Shown here: in pieces, positions 6,911 through 15,762 of the stretch | Layout: each line of letters begins with the position of its first letter | Position numbering within the stretch: position 1 is the first letter of the stretch | NCBI GenBank assembly: GCA_004553625.1 | Contig: SFKX01000005.1 | Coordinates: forward strand, 1-64,000 | Length of the DNA stretch: 64,000 nucleotides | Direction of reading: 5' to 3' | From: Clostridiales bacterium | GTDB lineage: Bacteria > Bacillota_A > Clostridia > Oscillospirales > Oscillospiraceae | Program-made: the position numbers and the translations under genes | The notes under the pieces: model-generated | What the model was told of the DNA's origin: nothing | Seen by the model: only the letters and a program-made list of their open reading frames with translations | Database searches by the model: none

Positions 6911-7897
6911 TCACGAGCCGGGCTGCCCCGCAAAGCGGAACTGAGGCCGGCTCTCCAGCGGAAACACTCCAAGTTCTGCGCCCTCCAGGGTCTCCCCGCC
7001 CATGCGCACCGCGTGGACGCAGCAGCTGTCATAGGTCTTGTAGTAGTACACGCCCTCCCGGGCGTCGGCGCAGCAGGAATAGATAGTCTCGTCCAGTCTG
7101 CCCTCCGGCGTGACCACACTGCCCTTTACCATGGCGACGGCGTCCAGCAGGTGGAAAAACCGGCTTATCTCTTCCGGACGCTCTTCACCCATGTCCGCAT
7201 GGCATTTGAGGAAGCTCATGCGCACGAAGCGCGACATGGGCGAGGCGTCGCCGGGCAGTCCGATGGCGCCCATGCCCTGGCCGTAGGCATTCAGCTCGAG
7301 TCCGGGGCAGAAGCTGTTTGCCCCCGTCTCAACGGAGAGCCGGCGGTAGTTGTTCAGGTTCATAAGCTGATATGGATAGGGCGGGTTGTTCGTCAGCACG
7401 CCCGGCCTGTCCTCATAAAAGTGCAGCCCGTCCGCCATCGGCTCCGCTATGAGCGAACCGTCTCGCGCGGCTATCTGCCAGTGCAGCGCCGCGAGAGGGT
7501 AGCCCGGCGCGAAGGGCTCGGCCAGCAGGCGCACCCGCTCGAGTTTGGCCCTGGCCTCTCTCAGCGAAGCACAGCTGCCCAGTATGAGCGGAATGAGTTC
7601 CCAGGGCGCGACGTTCAGCCGCCCGGCCTCCGGAGCGTCGAAATACCTGGCGTTGCCGGGGAAGTACAGTCCGGCCATATACAGGCCCTTTTCGTTCACG
7701 GCCTCCGCATAGAGCGGCGTGTCCTCCGCGACGGAGGCCATGCCTATCATTGCATAATGCCGCTCCAGCGGTTCAATGTGCCGGAAGGCAAAGGCATGGG
7801 AGCGCGGGGTGACGACCACCTTCTCTCCGAAGTGGTATTCCAGGTCCAGGTTGCGCCCATACAGCTCCCGCTCCGGGAACGCTATGCTCGTACACAC
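6911..7897 (-). CDS. Choloylglycine hydrolase family (bile salt hydrolase / penicillin V acylase)
   Basis: A 328-residue Ntn hydrolase, colinear with clostridial bile salt hydrolases of about 329 residues. The start is GTG, so after Met removal Cys2 becomes the nucleophile. Visible active-site residues are Cys2, Arg15 and Asp18 (GRNLDLEY), Asn170 (VLTNNP) and Arg223 (SRFVR). The GQGMGAIGLPGD assembly loop is conserved. The residue equivalent to Asn82 of the C. perfringens enzyme is Tyr78 (GLYFP), the residue usual in penicillin V acylases, so substrate preference is uncertain. No signal peptide is seen, so it is cytoplasmic. It is in an operon with the HdeD-like gene. Confidence 0.93.
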   Translation of the reverse strand: MCTSIAFPERELYGRNLDLEYHFGEKVVVTPRSHAFAFRHIEPLERHYAMIGMASVAEDTPLYAEAVNEKGLYMAGLYFPGNARYFDAPEAGRLNVAPWELIPLILGSCASLREARAKLERVRLLAEPFAPGYPLAALHWQIAARDGSLIAEPMADGLHFYEDRPGVLTNNPPYPYQLMNLNNYRRLSVETGANSFCPGLELNAYGQGMGAIGLPGDASPMSRFVRMSFLKCHADMGEERPEEISRFFHLLDAVAMVKGSVVTPEGRLDETIYSCCADAREGVYYYKTYDSCCVHAVRMGGETLEGAELGVFPLESRPQFRFAGQPGS

Positions 7898-7960
7898 AGC
7901 AGCATCGACCTCACATTTTCACATCGTCCGGGGCGCGGCAAAGTACCCGTCCCGCAGTTT

Positions 7961-7986
7961 CAGGGCGGGAATCTCTCCCCGCCCTG
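7961..7986 (-). other. Intergenic hairpin between ftsH and the hydrolase
   Basis: A perfect 9-bp inverted repeat (CAGGGCGGG / CCCGCCCTG) lies just after the ftsH stop. On the minus strand it is followed by AAAC rather than a T-tract, so it looks like an mRNA stem or weak terminator rather than a clear terminator. Confidence 0.4.
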
Positions 7987-7991
7987 GTCCT

Positions 7992-10007
7992 TTATTTATT
8001 CTCTTTGTCCTCAGTCTCGCCGTCGGCGGGCTCGGTCTTGGGCTCTGTCTCCGGCTCCGGCTGTTCCAGCGCGGGTGAGGTGGCGGGCTCGTCGAAGGTG
8101 TAGCTGATATGCCTTGCCGGCGGCTCGATGGTGTTGTCGCGCGGCCTGGGCGGCTGCTTCTTCTCCGGCAGCTTGCCGGTATGGCAGTAGCGGCTGAAGT
8201 CCTCGCCCTCCATGCTCTCATACTTGAGCAGGTAGTCGGCCAGGCCCTTTATGATATCTGCGTGCTCGGTCAGGATGCTCTCGGCCTTGGCGCTCGCCTC
8301 GTCGAAGAGGCGCTTGACCTCCTCGTCGATTATAGCGGCGGTCTCTTCGGAATAGCTCTTCGTCGTGCCGAAGTCGCGGCCTATGAAGATGCTGTGGCCG
8401 GAGGAATCGTAGCTGATGGGGCCGAGCCTGTCGCTCATGCCGAACTGCGTGACCATCGCCCGGGCGAGGTTCGTCGCCTGCTGGATGTCGCCGGAAGCGC
8501 CGGTCGAGATGTCGTCCAGGAAGAGCTTTTCGCTCACGCGCCCGCCCAGGGACACCACGATGTCCTCGAAGAGCTCCGCGTAGGACTTGAAGTTCTCCAG
8601 GTCCTCCTTTGGCCGGAAGTAGGTCGCGCCTCCGGAGGGGCCGCGGGGGATGATGGTGATATAGTGGACGGGGTCCGTGTGCTCCAGAAACTCCGCCACG
8701 ACGGCATGACCGCCCTCGTGGTAGGCCGTGAGCTTTCTTGCCCTCTCGCTCATGATCTTGCTCTTCTTCTCCGGACCCATCTGCACCTTGCGTATGGCCT
8801 CTTCTATCTCGTAGGAGGTGATGAATCGCCTGCCGTTCGAGACAGCCATGAGCGCGGCCTCGTTGAGGAGGTTCTCCAGGTCCGCGCCGGAGAAGCCCGG
8901 CGTGCCGCGGGCGATGGAATTGAGGTCCACGTCGTCGCCCAGGGGCTTGCCCCTGGCGTGTACGCGCAGTATGGCCTCCCTGCCCCTTATATCGGGCAGA
9001 CCGATATATACCCTGCGGTCGAAGCGGCCCGGGCGGGTCAGTGCGTTGTCCAGGATATCGTCGCGGTTCGTGGCCGCCATGACGATGACGCCCTCGTTGT
9101 TGGTGAAGCCGTCCATCTCGACGAGCAGCTGGTTCAAAGTCTGCTCTCTCTCATCGTGGCCGCCGCCGAGGCCGGAGCCGCGCTGACGTCCGACGGCGTC
9201 TATCTCGTCTATGAAGATGATGGCCGGCGCCACCTTCTTGGCCTGGTCGAACAGGTCACGCACACGCGAAGCGCCGACGCCGACATAGAGCTCGACGAAG
9301 TCCGAGCCGGATATCGACAAAAACTGCACGCCAGCCTCTCCCGCGACGGCCTTGGCTATAAGCGTTTTGCCGGTACCCGGAGGGCCTACGAGCAGCACGC
9401 CCTTGGGTATGCGCGCGCCCATATCCGTATAGGCGCGGGGATTCTTCAGGAAGCTGACGACCTCCTGCAGCTCGGCCTTCTCTTCGTCGCAGCCGGCCAC
9501 GTCCGCGAAGGTGACCTTCTTCTGCTCCTCGCTGCCTAGTCTGGTCCTGGCCTTGCCGAACTTGCCGACGCCGGGCGCTCCGCCGCCGGACTTGTTCATC
9601 ATATAGTACCAGAGCGCAAAGAACACGACGAGCAGCAGCAGGTACGGGATCATGCTTGCCCACCACGGCCAGACGAAGCCCTCGTCCAGGTCATAGTCCT
9701 TTATGATGCCTTCGGCGTGCTGCTGATCTATGAGGTCTCCCATCTGCAGGAGGAAATAGCTCACGTCGTAGAGGCTGTACGTCAGCGCCGGGTCGCCGGG
9801 CTGGGCTCCTTTTTTGGTGATGATGATGTCGGAGCCCCGTATTACGAAAGACTCCACCTGTTCGCTCTTGAAAAGATCCACCACGTCGGAGTATACCATT
9901 TCCTCCGACACGCTCGGCGTAGTCATGGTATAGACAACAGCGAGCAAAATGATCATTATGAGCACATAAAAACCGAGATCTCGCGCCCGGTTCCTCTGAG
10001 GTTTCAA
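7992..10007 (-). CDS. ftsH: ATP-dependent membrane zinc metalloprotease FtsH
   Basis: A 671-residue membrane AAA+ protease that degrades membrane and regulatory proteins. Two N-terminal helices (about 11-28 and 118-137) flank an extracytoplasmic segment. The AAA module has Walker A GPPGTGKT (about 208-215), Walker B IIFIDEID and the second region of homology TNRDDILDNALTRPGRFDR. The zinc site HEGGH is near 430-434. The last 50 residues are Pro/Glu-rich and probably disordered. The initiation codon appears to be TTG at 10007, with AAGGATG about 11 bases upstream. It follows tilS-hpt, the usual Bacillota order. Confidence 0.97.
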   Translation of the reverse strand: MKPQRNRARDLGFYVLIMIILLAVVYTMTTPSVSEEMVYSDVVDLFKSEQVESFVIRGSDIIITKKGAQPGDPALTYSLYDVSYFLLQMGDLIDQQHAEGIIKDYDLDEGFVWPWWASMIPYLLLLVVFFALWYYMMNKSGGGAPGVGKFGKARTRLGSEEQKKVTFADVAGCDEEKAELQEVVSFLKNPRAYTDMGARIPKGVLLVGPPGTGKTLIAKAVAGEAGVQFLSISGSDFVELYVGVGASRVRDLFDQAKKVAPAIIFIDEIDAVGRQRGSGLGGGHDEREQTLNQLLVEMDGFTNNEGVIVMAATNRDDILDNALTRPGRFDRRVYIGLPDIRGREAILRVHARGKPLGDDVDLNSIARGTPGFSGADLENLLNEAALMAVSNGRRFITSYEIEEAIRKVQMGPEKKSKIMSERARKLTAYHEGGHAVVAEFLEHTDPVHYITIIPRGPSGGATYFRPKEDLENFKSYAELFEDIVVSLGGRVSEKLFLDDISTGASGDIQQATNLARAMVTQFGMSDRLGPISYDSSGHSIFIGRDFGTTKSYSEETAAIIDEEVKRLFDEASAKAESILTEHADIIKGLADYLLKYESMEGEDFSRYCHTGKLPEKKQPPRPRDNTIEPPARHISYTFDEPATSPALEQPEPETEPKTEPADGETEDKENK

Positions 10008-10053
10008 CTAAACTTCACATCCTTCGGATACTTTCGCTCTATTTCAACGCCTT

Positions 10054-10590
10054 TTAGGCGTAGATTTCCGGTTTCAAAATGCCGATATATGGCAGGTTCC
10101 TATATTTCTCCGCATAATCAAGGCCGTAGCCGACGACGAACGCATCCTCGACCTCGAAGCCGACGTAATCGGCTTTGATATCGGCCCGGCGGCGCGAGGG
10201 CTTATCCAGCAGCGTGACTATGCTGATGGAGGCAGGCTGTCTGACGGAGAGGTAGTTCTTGAGGTAGCTCAGCGTCACGCCGCTGTCCAGAATGTCCTCG
10301 ACGATGATGACGTCCCGTCCAGCGATGTCCCTGGAGAGGTCTTTGTTTATCTTGACGGCGCCGGTGGTAGTCGTCCCGTCACCATAGGACGAGACCGCCA
10401 TAAAGTCCATCGTGCAGTGGAGTTCCACGCTCCGCAGCAGGTCCGCCATAAAAATGAAGCAGCCCTTCAGCACGCCGACGAATATCGGTTCCTTCCCGGC
10501 GAAATCCTCCGAGATCTGCCTGCCCAGTTCGGCTACGCGCTCCTTGAGCTCGGCCTCCGTGAGCAGTATTCTCTCCATATCCTCTCTCAT
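10054..10590 (-). CDS. hpt: Hypoxanthine phosphoribosyltransferase
   Basis: Salvages hypoxanthine/guanine with PRPP to give IMP/GMP. The ATG at 10590 overlaps the tilS stop as ATGA and gives 178 residues, the normal family length; a longer frame starting at 10611 is less likely. The PRPP motif VIIVEDILDSGVTL is near residue 100, GVLKGCFIFMADL near 45, and the C-terminal YVGFEVEDAFVVGYGLDY is characteristic. It sits between tilS and ftsH in one transcript, an arrangement conserved in Bacillota. Confidence 0.96.
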   Translation of the reverse strand: MREDMERILLTEAELKERVAELGRQISEDFAGKEPIFVGVLKGCFIFMADLLRSVELHCTMDFMAVSSYGDGTTTTGAVKINKDLSRDIAGRDVIIVEDILDSGVTLSYLKNYLSVRQPASISIVTLLDKPSRRRADIKADYVGFEVEDAFVVGYGLDYAEKYRNLPYIGILKPEIYA

Positions 10591-11912
10591 TTTGCCTGTC
10601 CCCCGACCCAATTATGAATTTTTGATATATCTATTCTGAGCGCGGCGTCCTCCGGACCTGGCAGCGCGCGTTCCGCCACGCCGAATCCGCAGACCGCCAG
10701 CGGCCCCGCGCCGTCTCTCAGGACAGGGACACACACCCGCTCGGCAAGCGTCAGACCCCGCTCCGAAAAGAGCTCTTTCAGCTTTTTCGTGCAGCCGCGC
10801 CCCTGCAGTCTTATCCTGTCTCCCGGCTGTCTGGACGTACAGGTTATAGTACCACAGATATTCTCACATTTAAAGAAAAAAGTGTTTAATGAACTGTGAA
10901 TTTCGCCTGCGCGCTCCAGTCTGCGGCAGATAAGGCTGATCCCCGCCTCCGGTATGAGCGTCTCGCCGTCCAGGACCAGCTCACGCTCGGGCAGGGGTTC
11001 CGGCTCCGACTGCGCGCCGAATCTCAGGATGCCGCGCTCTCTCTTGAGCCGTGTCCCCGGCAGGCTGAGGTAGCCCAGACCCGCGCCCCCTGCCAGCTCC
11101 AGCGCCGCCTGCACCTGCTGCTCGGACATGGAAACGCCCGCAGCCAGGCGCAGCGCCCGGGTCGATACCGGCAGCGGCAGCTCCAGCAGCTCCGCGCAGG
11201 GTATGCCCTCCGGGTGCTCCGCAAGGAACTTCTCCGCCAGGCCGGAAAGGAAGTCCTCGTCCCGCCTCAAAAGCACGGCCGCCCGTCCGGCCGCCTGCGC
11301 GAACTCCGGGTTCACGCTCAAAAGCGCCGGCACCGCCCTGTGCCGTATGCGGTTGCGCGCGTAGTCGTCACGCGCGTTCGAGCTGTCCTCCACGTGGGTT
11401 ATACCCCGCTCCGCGAGGTATTCCTCCACCTCGCGCCGGGTGACGCCGAGCATCGGCCTTATTATCCGCCCGCGCCGCTCCGGTATGCCGCAGAGACCCC
11501 GTAGTCCCGCGCCGCGGGCCAGGTTCAGGAGCATGGTCTCGGCGTTGTCATCCGCGGTATGCGCCGTGGCGATGGCGATGGCGCCTATTTTGTCCGCTGT
11601 CTCCTCCAAAAAGGCGTATCTCAGCCTTCTGGCGGCGTCCTCCTCACCCAGGCCCATGCGCGCGGCAAAGGCCGCGACCTCGCCGCGGCCGAAATGAGCT
11701 CTTATGCCCAGGGCCTCGCAGAGCCCGCGCACGAAGTCCTCGTCCCTGTCCGACTCCGCACCGCGCAGGCAGTGGTTGAAGTGCGCGCACTCGAGGACGT
11801 AGCCCGTCTCCCCTGCGAGCTCCCTGAGCTTGTGCAGCAGATATACTGAATCCGCCCCGCCGGAGACCGCACAGAGCAGCACGCCGGAGCGCGGCAGCAG
11901 CGACTCATTCAT
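10587..11912 (-). CDS. tilS: tRNA(Ile)-lysidine synthase
   Basis: A 441-residue ATP-pyrophosphatase that converts C34 of tRNA-Ile(CAU) to lysidine. The PP-loop SGGADS is at 17-22, followed by the family segments AHFNHCLRG, RLRYAFLEE and ATAHTADDNAETMLLNLARG. The C-terminal TilS domain is present (QPGDRIRLQGRGCTKKLKE). It overlaps dnaB by 8 bases at its start and hpt by 4 at its end, so translation is probably coupled. The N-terminal extension before the PP-loop is a little short compared with some homologues. Confidence 0.95.
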   Translation of the reverse strand: MNESLLPRSGVLLCAVSGGADSVYLLHKLRELAGETGYVLECAHFNHCLRGAESDRDEDFVRGLCEALGIRAHFGRGEVAAFAARMGLGEEDAARRLRYAFLEETADKIGAIAIATAHTADDNAETMLLNLARGAGLRGLCGIPERRGRIIRPMLGVTRREVEEYLAERGITHVEDSSNARDDYARNRIRHRAVPALLSVNPEFAQAAGRAAVLLRRDEDFLSGLAEKFLAEHPEGIPCAELLELPLPVSTRALRLAAGVSMSEQQVQAALELAGGAGLGYLSLPGTRLKRERGILRFGAQSEPEPLPERELVLDGETLIPEAGISLICRRLERAGEIHSSLNTFFFKCENICGTITCTSRQPGDRIRLQGRGCTKKLKELFSERGLTLAERVCVPVLRDGAGPLAVCGFGVAERALPGPEDAALRIDISKIHNWVGGQAK

Positions 11913-13248
11913 CGTCGTGCCTCTTGTCGAGTGCGACGAAGCTGGTGTACTCAGGCAGCCACATCATATTCAGCGTACCCGTCTGGCCGCGCCGGTTCTT
12001 GAGGATGATGAGCTCTGCCTCGTTCGGGTTCTCGCACTCTTGATTATAGTATCCTTCCCTGTATATGCCCATGACGACGTCGGCGTCCTGCTCGATGGCG
12101 CCGGACTCGCGCAGGTCGGAGAGCATGGGCCTTTTGTTCTGCCTCTGCTCGTTTGCGCGCGAGAGCTGGCTCAGGCAGAGCACGGGGACGCCCAGCTCCT
12201 TTGCCATTATTTTCATCATTCGGCTTATGTCCGACACCGCCTGGGTGCGGCTCTCGTTGGCCCAGCTGTTGCCGCTTCCTGCCGACTGCATGAGCTGCAG
12301 GTAGTCCACTACGATGAGGCCCAGGTTCTTGAGCCTGCGACACTGGGCGTTCATATCCGCAACGGTGAGGCTGGGATTGTCGTCTATTCTGATGTCCGTT
12401 TCGCTCAGGACGCCCGCGGCGGAGCCTATGCGCTTCCACTCGTCCTCCGTGAGGCGGCCGGTCTGGAGCTTTTTGCTGTCCACGAGCGCTTCCCCTGCGA
12501 GCAGGCGCATAACGAGCTGTTCCCTCGTCATCTCGAGCGAGAACACGGCGACGGTCTTGTTCGTGGCCTTTGCCGCCGCGAGGGCGATGTTCAGGCCGAT
12601 ACTGGTCTTGCCCATGCCTGGCCTGGATGCCACGAGCACGAGGTCGCCGGGGCCGAGGCCGAGGATGGCGCTGTCCAGCTCGCGCATACCGGTGGTTATG
12701 CCGGGCGTGCCGCCCTCGGAGAGCGCGGCTTCGGAGATGCCGTCGTAAACGCGCTGGACCACTGTGGACACAGGCTCCAGCCCGCCGAGATTCCTGTCCT
12801 TGCCCAGGGCAAAGATCTTCCGCTCCGCGGCCTCAAGCGCGCTGTCCGCCTCGCCCGCGCCCTCGTAGACCATCTTCGATATCTCGTCCGCCACCGTACC
12901 CAGGGCGCGCAGGAGCGCGCGGTCACGCACGATGGCCGCGTATTCCAGCACGTTCGCCGCCGTCGGCGTGACGAGCATGAGCTCCTTGAGGTACTGCTCG
13001 GTATTCTCCTGGCTGACGCCGCGGACCTTCATCTGGTCCAGCACCGTCACCGGGTCCACCGTCTGGCCGTAGGCAAACATGGCGAACACGGTCTCGAAGA
13101 TGTCCCTGTTCGCCTGTATATAGAAGTCCGCGGGCTTCAGCTTGTCAATGACCTCGGGGATGCAGCGCGCGTCTATGAGTATGGAGCCGAGCACAGCCTG
13201 CTCCGCCGCCGCGGAATACGGCGTGCGCCTCCCCAGGAGTTCGTCCAT
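11905..13248 (-). CDS. dnaB: Replicative DNA helicase
   Basis: A 447-residue hexameric fork helicase (called DnaC in Bacillus). The N-terminal primase-interaction domain begins PYSAAAEQAVLGSILID (about 9-25). The RecA-like domain has Walker A SRPGMGKTS (about 208), the H2-type segment VAVFSLEMTREQLV, Walker B LGLIVVDYLQLM, and the H4 region RRGQTGTLNMMWLPEY near the end. GGAGGT is 7 bases upstream of the ATG. It lies 15 bases after rplI in the classic gdpP-rplI-dnaB order. Confidence 0.97.
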   Translation of the reverse strand: MDELLGRRTPYSAAAEQAVLGSILIDARCIPEVIDKLKPADFYIQANRDIFETVFAMFAYGQTVDPVTVLDQMKVRGVSQENTEQYLKELMLVTPTAANVLEYAAIVRDRALLRALGTVADEISKMVYEGAGEADSALEAAERKIFALGKDRNLGGLEPVSTVVQRVYDGISEAALSEGGTPGITTGMRELDSAILGLGPGDLVLVASRPGMGKTSIGLNIALAAAKATNKTVAVFSLEMTREQLVMRLLAGEALVDSKKLQTGRLTEDEWKRIGSAAGVLSETDIRIDDNPSLTVADMNAQCRRLKNLGLIVVDYLQLMQSAGSGNSWANESRTQAVSDISRMMKIMAKELGVPVLCLSQLSRANEQRQNKRPMLSDLRESGAIEQDADVVMGIYREGYYNQECENPNEAELIILKNRRGQTGTLNMMWLPEYTSFVALDKRHDDE

Positions 13249-13263
13249 CTGAGACCTCCGGTC

Positions 13264-13713
13264 TTATTTCTGCTCCGTAACTATGAGGTTTATCGTCCCG
13301 GAAACCTCGTAGCCCAGCTTTGCCTTGACCTCGTAGGTCCCGAACTGCTTGATTGGCTCCGCCTGGACGATCTTGTTCTTTTCTATCTCTATCCCGTGCT
13401 GGGCGCGGAGCGCGTCGGATATCTCCTGGCTGGTGACGGCGCCGAAGAGCCTGCCGCCCTGTCCGGCCTTGGCCTGGATGCGCACCACCACGCCGGAGAG
13501 CCGCTTTGCGTTCTCCTCGGCCAGCGCCTTTTCCTTGGCCATCTGCGCGGCCTTTGCCTTTTCCTTGAGCTTTATGGCGTTAAGGGCGTCCGCCGTGGCC
13601 TCGCTCGCCAGTTTGCGCGGCAGCAGATAGTTGCGCGCGTAGCCGTCGGAGACCTCTTTCATCTCGCCCTTCTTGCCCTGCCCTCTCACGTCTACGTTGA
13701 ATATGACCTTCAT
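13264..13713 (-). CDS. rplI: 50S ribosomal protein L9
   Basis: A 149-residue protein of standard length. The N-terminal rRNA-binding domain is visible (KVIFNVDVRGQGKKGEMKEV, SDGYARNYLLPRKLA), joined by a long Lys/Ala/Glu-rich helix (about 40-75) to the C-terminal domain (RLFGAVTSQEISDAL). It lies between gdpP and dnaB. Confidence 0.98.
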   Translation of the reverse strand: MKVIFNVDVRGQGKKGEMKEVSDGYARNYLLPRKLASEATADALNAIKLKEKAKAAQMAKEKALAEENAKRLSGVVVRIQAKAGQGGRLFGAVTSQEISDALRAQHGIEIEKNKIVQAEPIKQFGTYEVKAKLGYEVSGTINLIVTEQK

Positions 13714-13741
13714 GGCTCTACTTCCTTTCCCAAAGCCGGAC

Positions 13742-15742
13742 TCAGCCGTCCAGATAGTCGTCTATTGCGGCGAAGAGGCTGTTTACGGCGTCCCTGAGGC
13801 TCGTATCCTTGAGCTGCGCCGCCGCGGCGGAGCGGTTGCCGCCGCCGCCCAGCTTCTCCATTATCATCTGTGCGTTCATGTCGCCTATGGACCGGGCCGA
13901 GATATTCGCGCCTCCGTCGTCCGTCGGCGTGACGACGAAGGACACCTCCACGCCGGAGATGTTCAGCAGCTCGTCCGCCGCCTGGGCCACCACGACCCTG
14001 TCCTGCGGGGTCTGCGGAACGGCCACTGCGATGTTGCCCCGATAGAGCTGAGCGCTCTGCAATATCTTATACCGCGCAACGGTGTGCTCCATGTCGTTCT
14101 GCAGGAGCTTTTTGACCTCCGTCGTGTCTGCGCCGGCCCTGCGCAGGAAGGCCGCCGCGTCGAAGGTGCGCTCGCCCGTGCGGATGGTGAAGTTCTTCGT
14201 GTCGAGCACTATGCCCGCCAGCATGGCCTCGGCCTCGCTGCGCAGGATGTCCTCCGTCTCCACGGTCTCCTGCAGGACCTCGCTCATGAGCTCGCAGACC
14301 GAGGAGGCGTAGGGCTCGTGGAACATGAGGTCCGCGTTCTGGATATAGGATGCGGCGCGCCTGTGGTGATCTATGACCGCCACCCTGTTGCAGGCGTCCA
14401 GGAGATTCTGGTCCTCCACCTGTTCCGGCCTGTTCGTATCCACCACGACGAGGAGGCTCCGCCCGTCGGCCTGGAGCATGGCGTCCTGGGGCGTTATGAA
14501 GGCGTTGCGGTATTCGGGCTCGTTTTTCATCCGCTCTATGAGCAGGTGCGAGCTGTTCTTGACCGGGTCTATGACGATGCGGCAGAGCCTGCCCTTTTTC
14601 CTGGCTATGCAGCAGACCGCCACCGCGGAGCCGACGGCGTCCAGGTCCGCGAACTTGTGGCCCATGACGAACACACGGGAGGAGTCCGCGATGAGCTCGG
14701 CCAGGGCGTTCGCCATTACGCGGCTCTTGACCTTTGTCCTGGTCTCGACCTCGTTGCCGCGCCCGCCGAAGAACTCGAAGTTGAAGCGGTTTTTTATGAC
14801 CGCCTGGTCGCCGCCCCTGGAGAGCGCCATCTCCGCCGCCAGGGAGCTGAACTGGTAGTCCTCGCCGAAGCCGGAGCCGTCGTGTCCGACGCCTATGCTT
14901 ATCGTGGCGTGTATGCCCGAGGGGCTGACCACCGAATGGACCTGGTTCAGCAGCGCGAACTTCTCGGCCTTCATGGATTCCAGCCAGCGCTCCTCGAAGA
15001 TGAACACGTATCTGTCCCTGTCGTACCGGCGCAGGAAACCGTCCTTGCCGTCGCACCACTGTGAGATGCTGTCCTCTACGGCGTCGCGCAGGTCGTTTTT
15101 GATCCTGTCCGGGTGGTTTTTCACGAGCTCGTCGTAGTTGTCTATGACGATGGTGGCGATGACCGGGCGGGAGTCCTCGTATTTTATGCGGATATCGTCA
15201 TACTCCGTGACGTCCACCCAGTAGGCGATGCCCATGAAACCGTGACCCTGGTCGCCCTCCGCGTCCGCGGGGCGGATGATATTGCCGTGAATCTGGTATT
15301 TCCTGTCTCCCATGGCGAGCAGGCCGGGGTACTGGGTCTTGCCCTCGAGCAGCCACTTGCCGCTGAAGGAGGGGACCAGCTCGTCCAGCCGCGCCTCGAA
15401 GCGCGAGCCGGAGACCCCGCACATGTTGAAAAAGATTTGGTTTGCCCAGATGACCCGCGAATCGTTCAGCGAGAACACTGCCATCGGCAGTGGGAAGTTC
15501 AGCAGCGTGTTGTTTTTGGCTGTATCCGCGTCGTAGGTTACGGATTCGATGTATTCCATAAGCTCGCGCCGCTTCCGCCTCGAGACGAAGAGCGAGCAGA
15601 TGACGAGCAGCAGGATGACCCCGCCCTCTATGGCGGCGAGCAGGTATTGCCCGAAAAACAGCGACGCCGCGGCAAAGGCAACCATGAAGAAGAGATATAG
15701 CCTTATATTCGGCTCGACGAGCCTCTGTATCTTTTTATTCAC
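13742..15742 (-). CDS. gdpP: Cyclic-di-AMP phosphodiesterase GdpP
   Basis: A 666-residue membrane phosphodiesterase controlling c-di-AMP and hence osmolyte, wall and beta-lactam responses in related bacteria. Two N-terminal helices (about 12-50) are followed by a PAS region (FPLPMAVFSLNDSRVIWANQIFF), a degenerate GGDEF domain (about 170-300) and a DHH-DHHA1 catalytic module (GHKFADLDAVGSA, VVDTNRPEQVE, VIDHHRRAASY, GIVLDTKNFTIRTG). The start is a GTG with AAGGAGG about 11 bases upstream. It is 20 bases downstream of the GNAT gene and upstream of rplI. Confidence 0.95.
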   Translation of the reverse strand: MNKKIQRLVEPNIRLYLFFMVAFAAASLFFGQYLLAAIEGGVILLLVICSLFVSRRKRRELMEYIESVTYDADTAKNNTLLNFPLPMAVFSLNDSRVIWANQIFFNMCGVSGSRFEARLDELVPSFSGKWLLEGKTQYPGLLAMGDRKYQIHGNIIRPADAEGDQGHGFMGIAYWVDVTEYDDIRIKYEDSRPVIATIVIDNYDELVKNHPDRIKNDLRDAVEDSISQWCDGKDGFLRRYDRDRYVFIFEERWLESMKAEKFALLNQVHSVVSPSGIHATISIGVGHDGSGFGEDYQFSSLAAEMALSRGGDQAVIKNRFNFEFFGGRGNEVETRTKVKSRVMANALAELIADSSRVFVMGHKFADLDAVGSAVAVCCIARKKGRLCRIVIDPVKNSSHLLIERMKNEPEYRNAFITPQDAMLQADGRSLLVVVDTNRPEQVEDQNLLDACNRVAVIDHHRRAASYIQNADLMFHEPYASSVCELMSEVLQETVETEDILRSEAEAMLAGIVLDTKNFTIRTGERTFDAAAFLRRAGADTTEVKKLLQNDMEHTVARYKILQSAQLYRGNIAVAVPQTPQDRVVVAQAADELLNISGVEVSFVVTPTDDGGANISARSIGDMNAQMIMEKLGGGGNRSAAAAQLKDTSLRDAVNSLFAAIDDYLDG

Positions 15743-15762
15743 GGCAGCGCTATCCTCCTTGT

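Noticed and set aside
5378..8107. 909-codon plus-strand open frame across ychF, the HdeD-like gene, the hydrolase and the ftsH end
   Set aside because: It runs antisense through four well-supported genes and shows no recognisable domain.
11830..13797. 655-codon open frame opposite dnaB and rplI
   Set aside because: Antisense to dnaB-rplI, which are complete and in canonical order.
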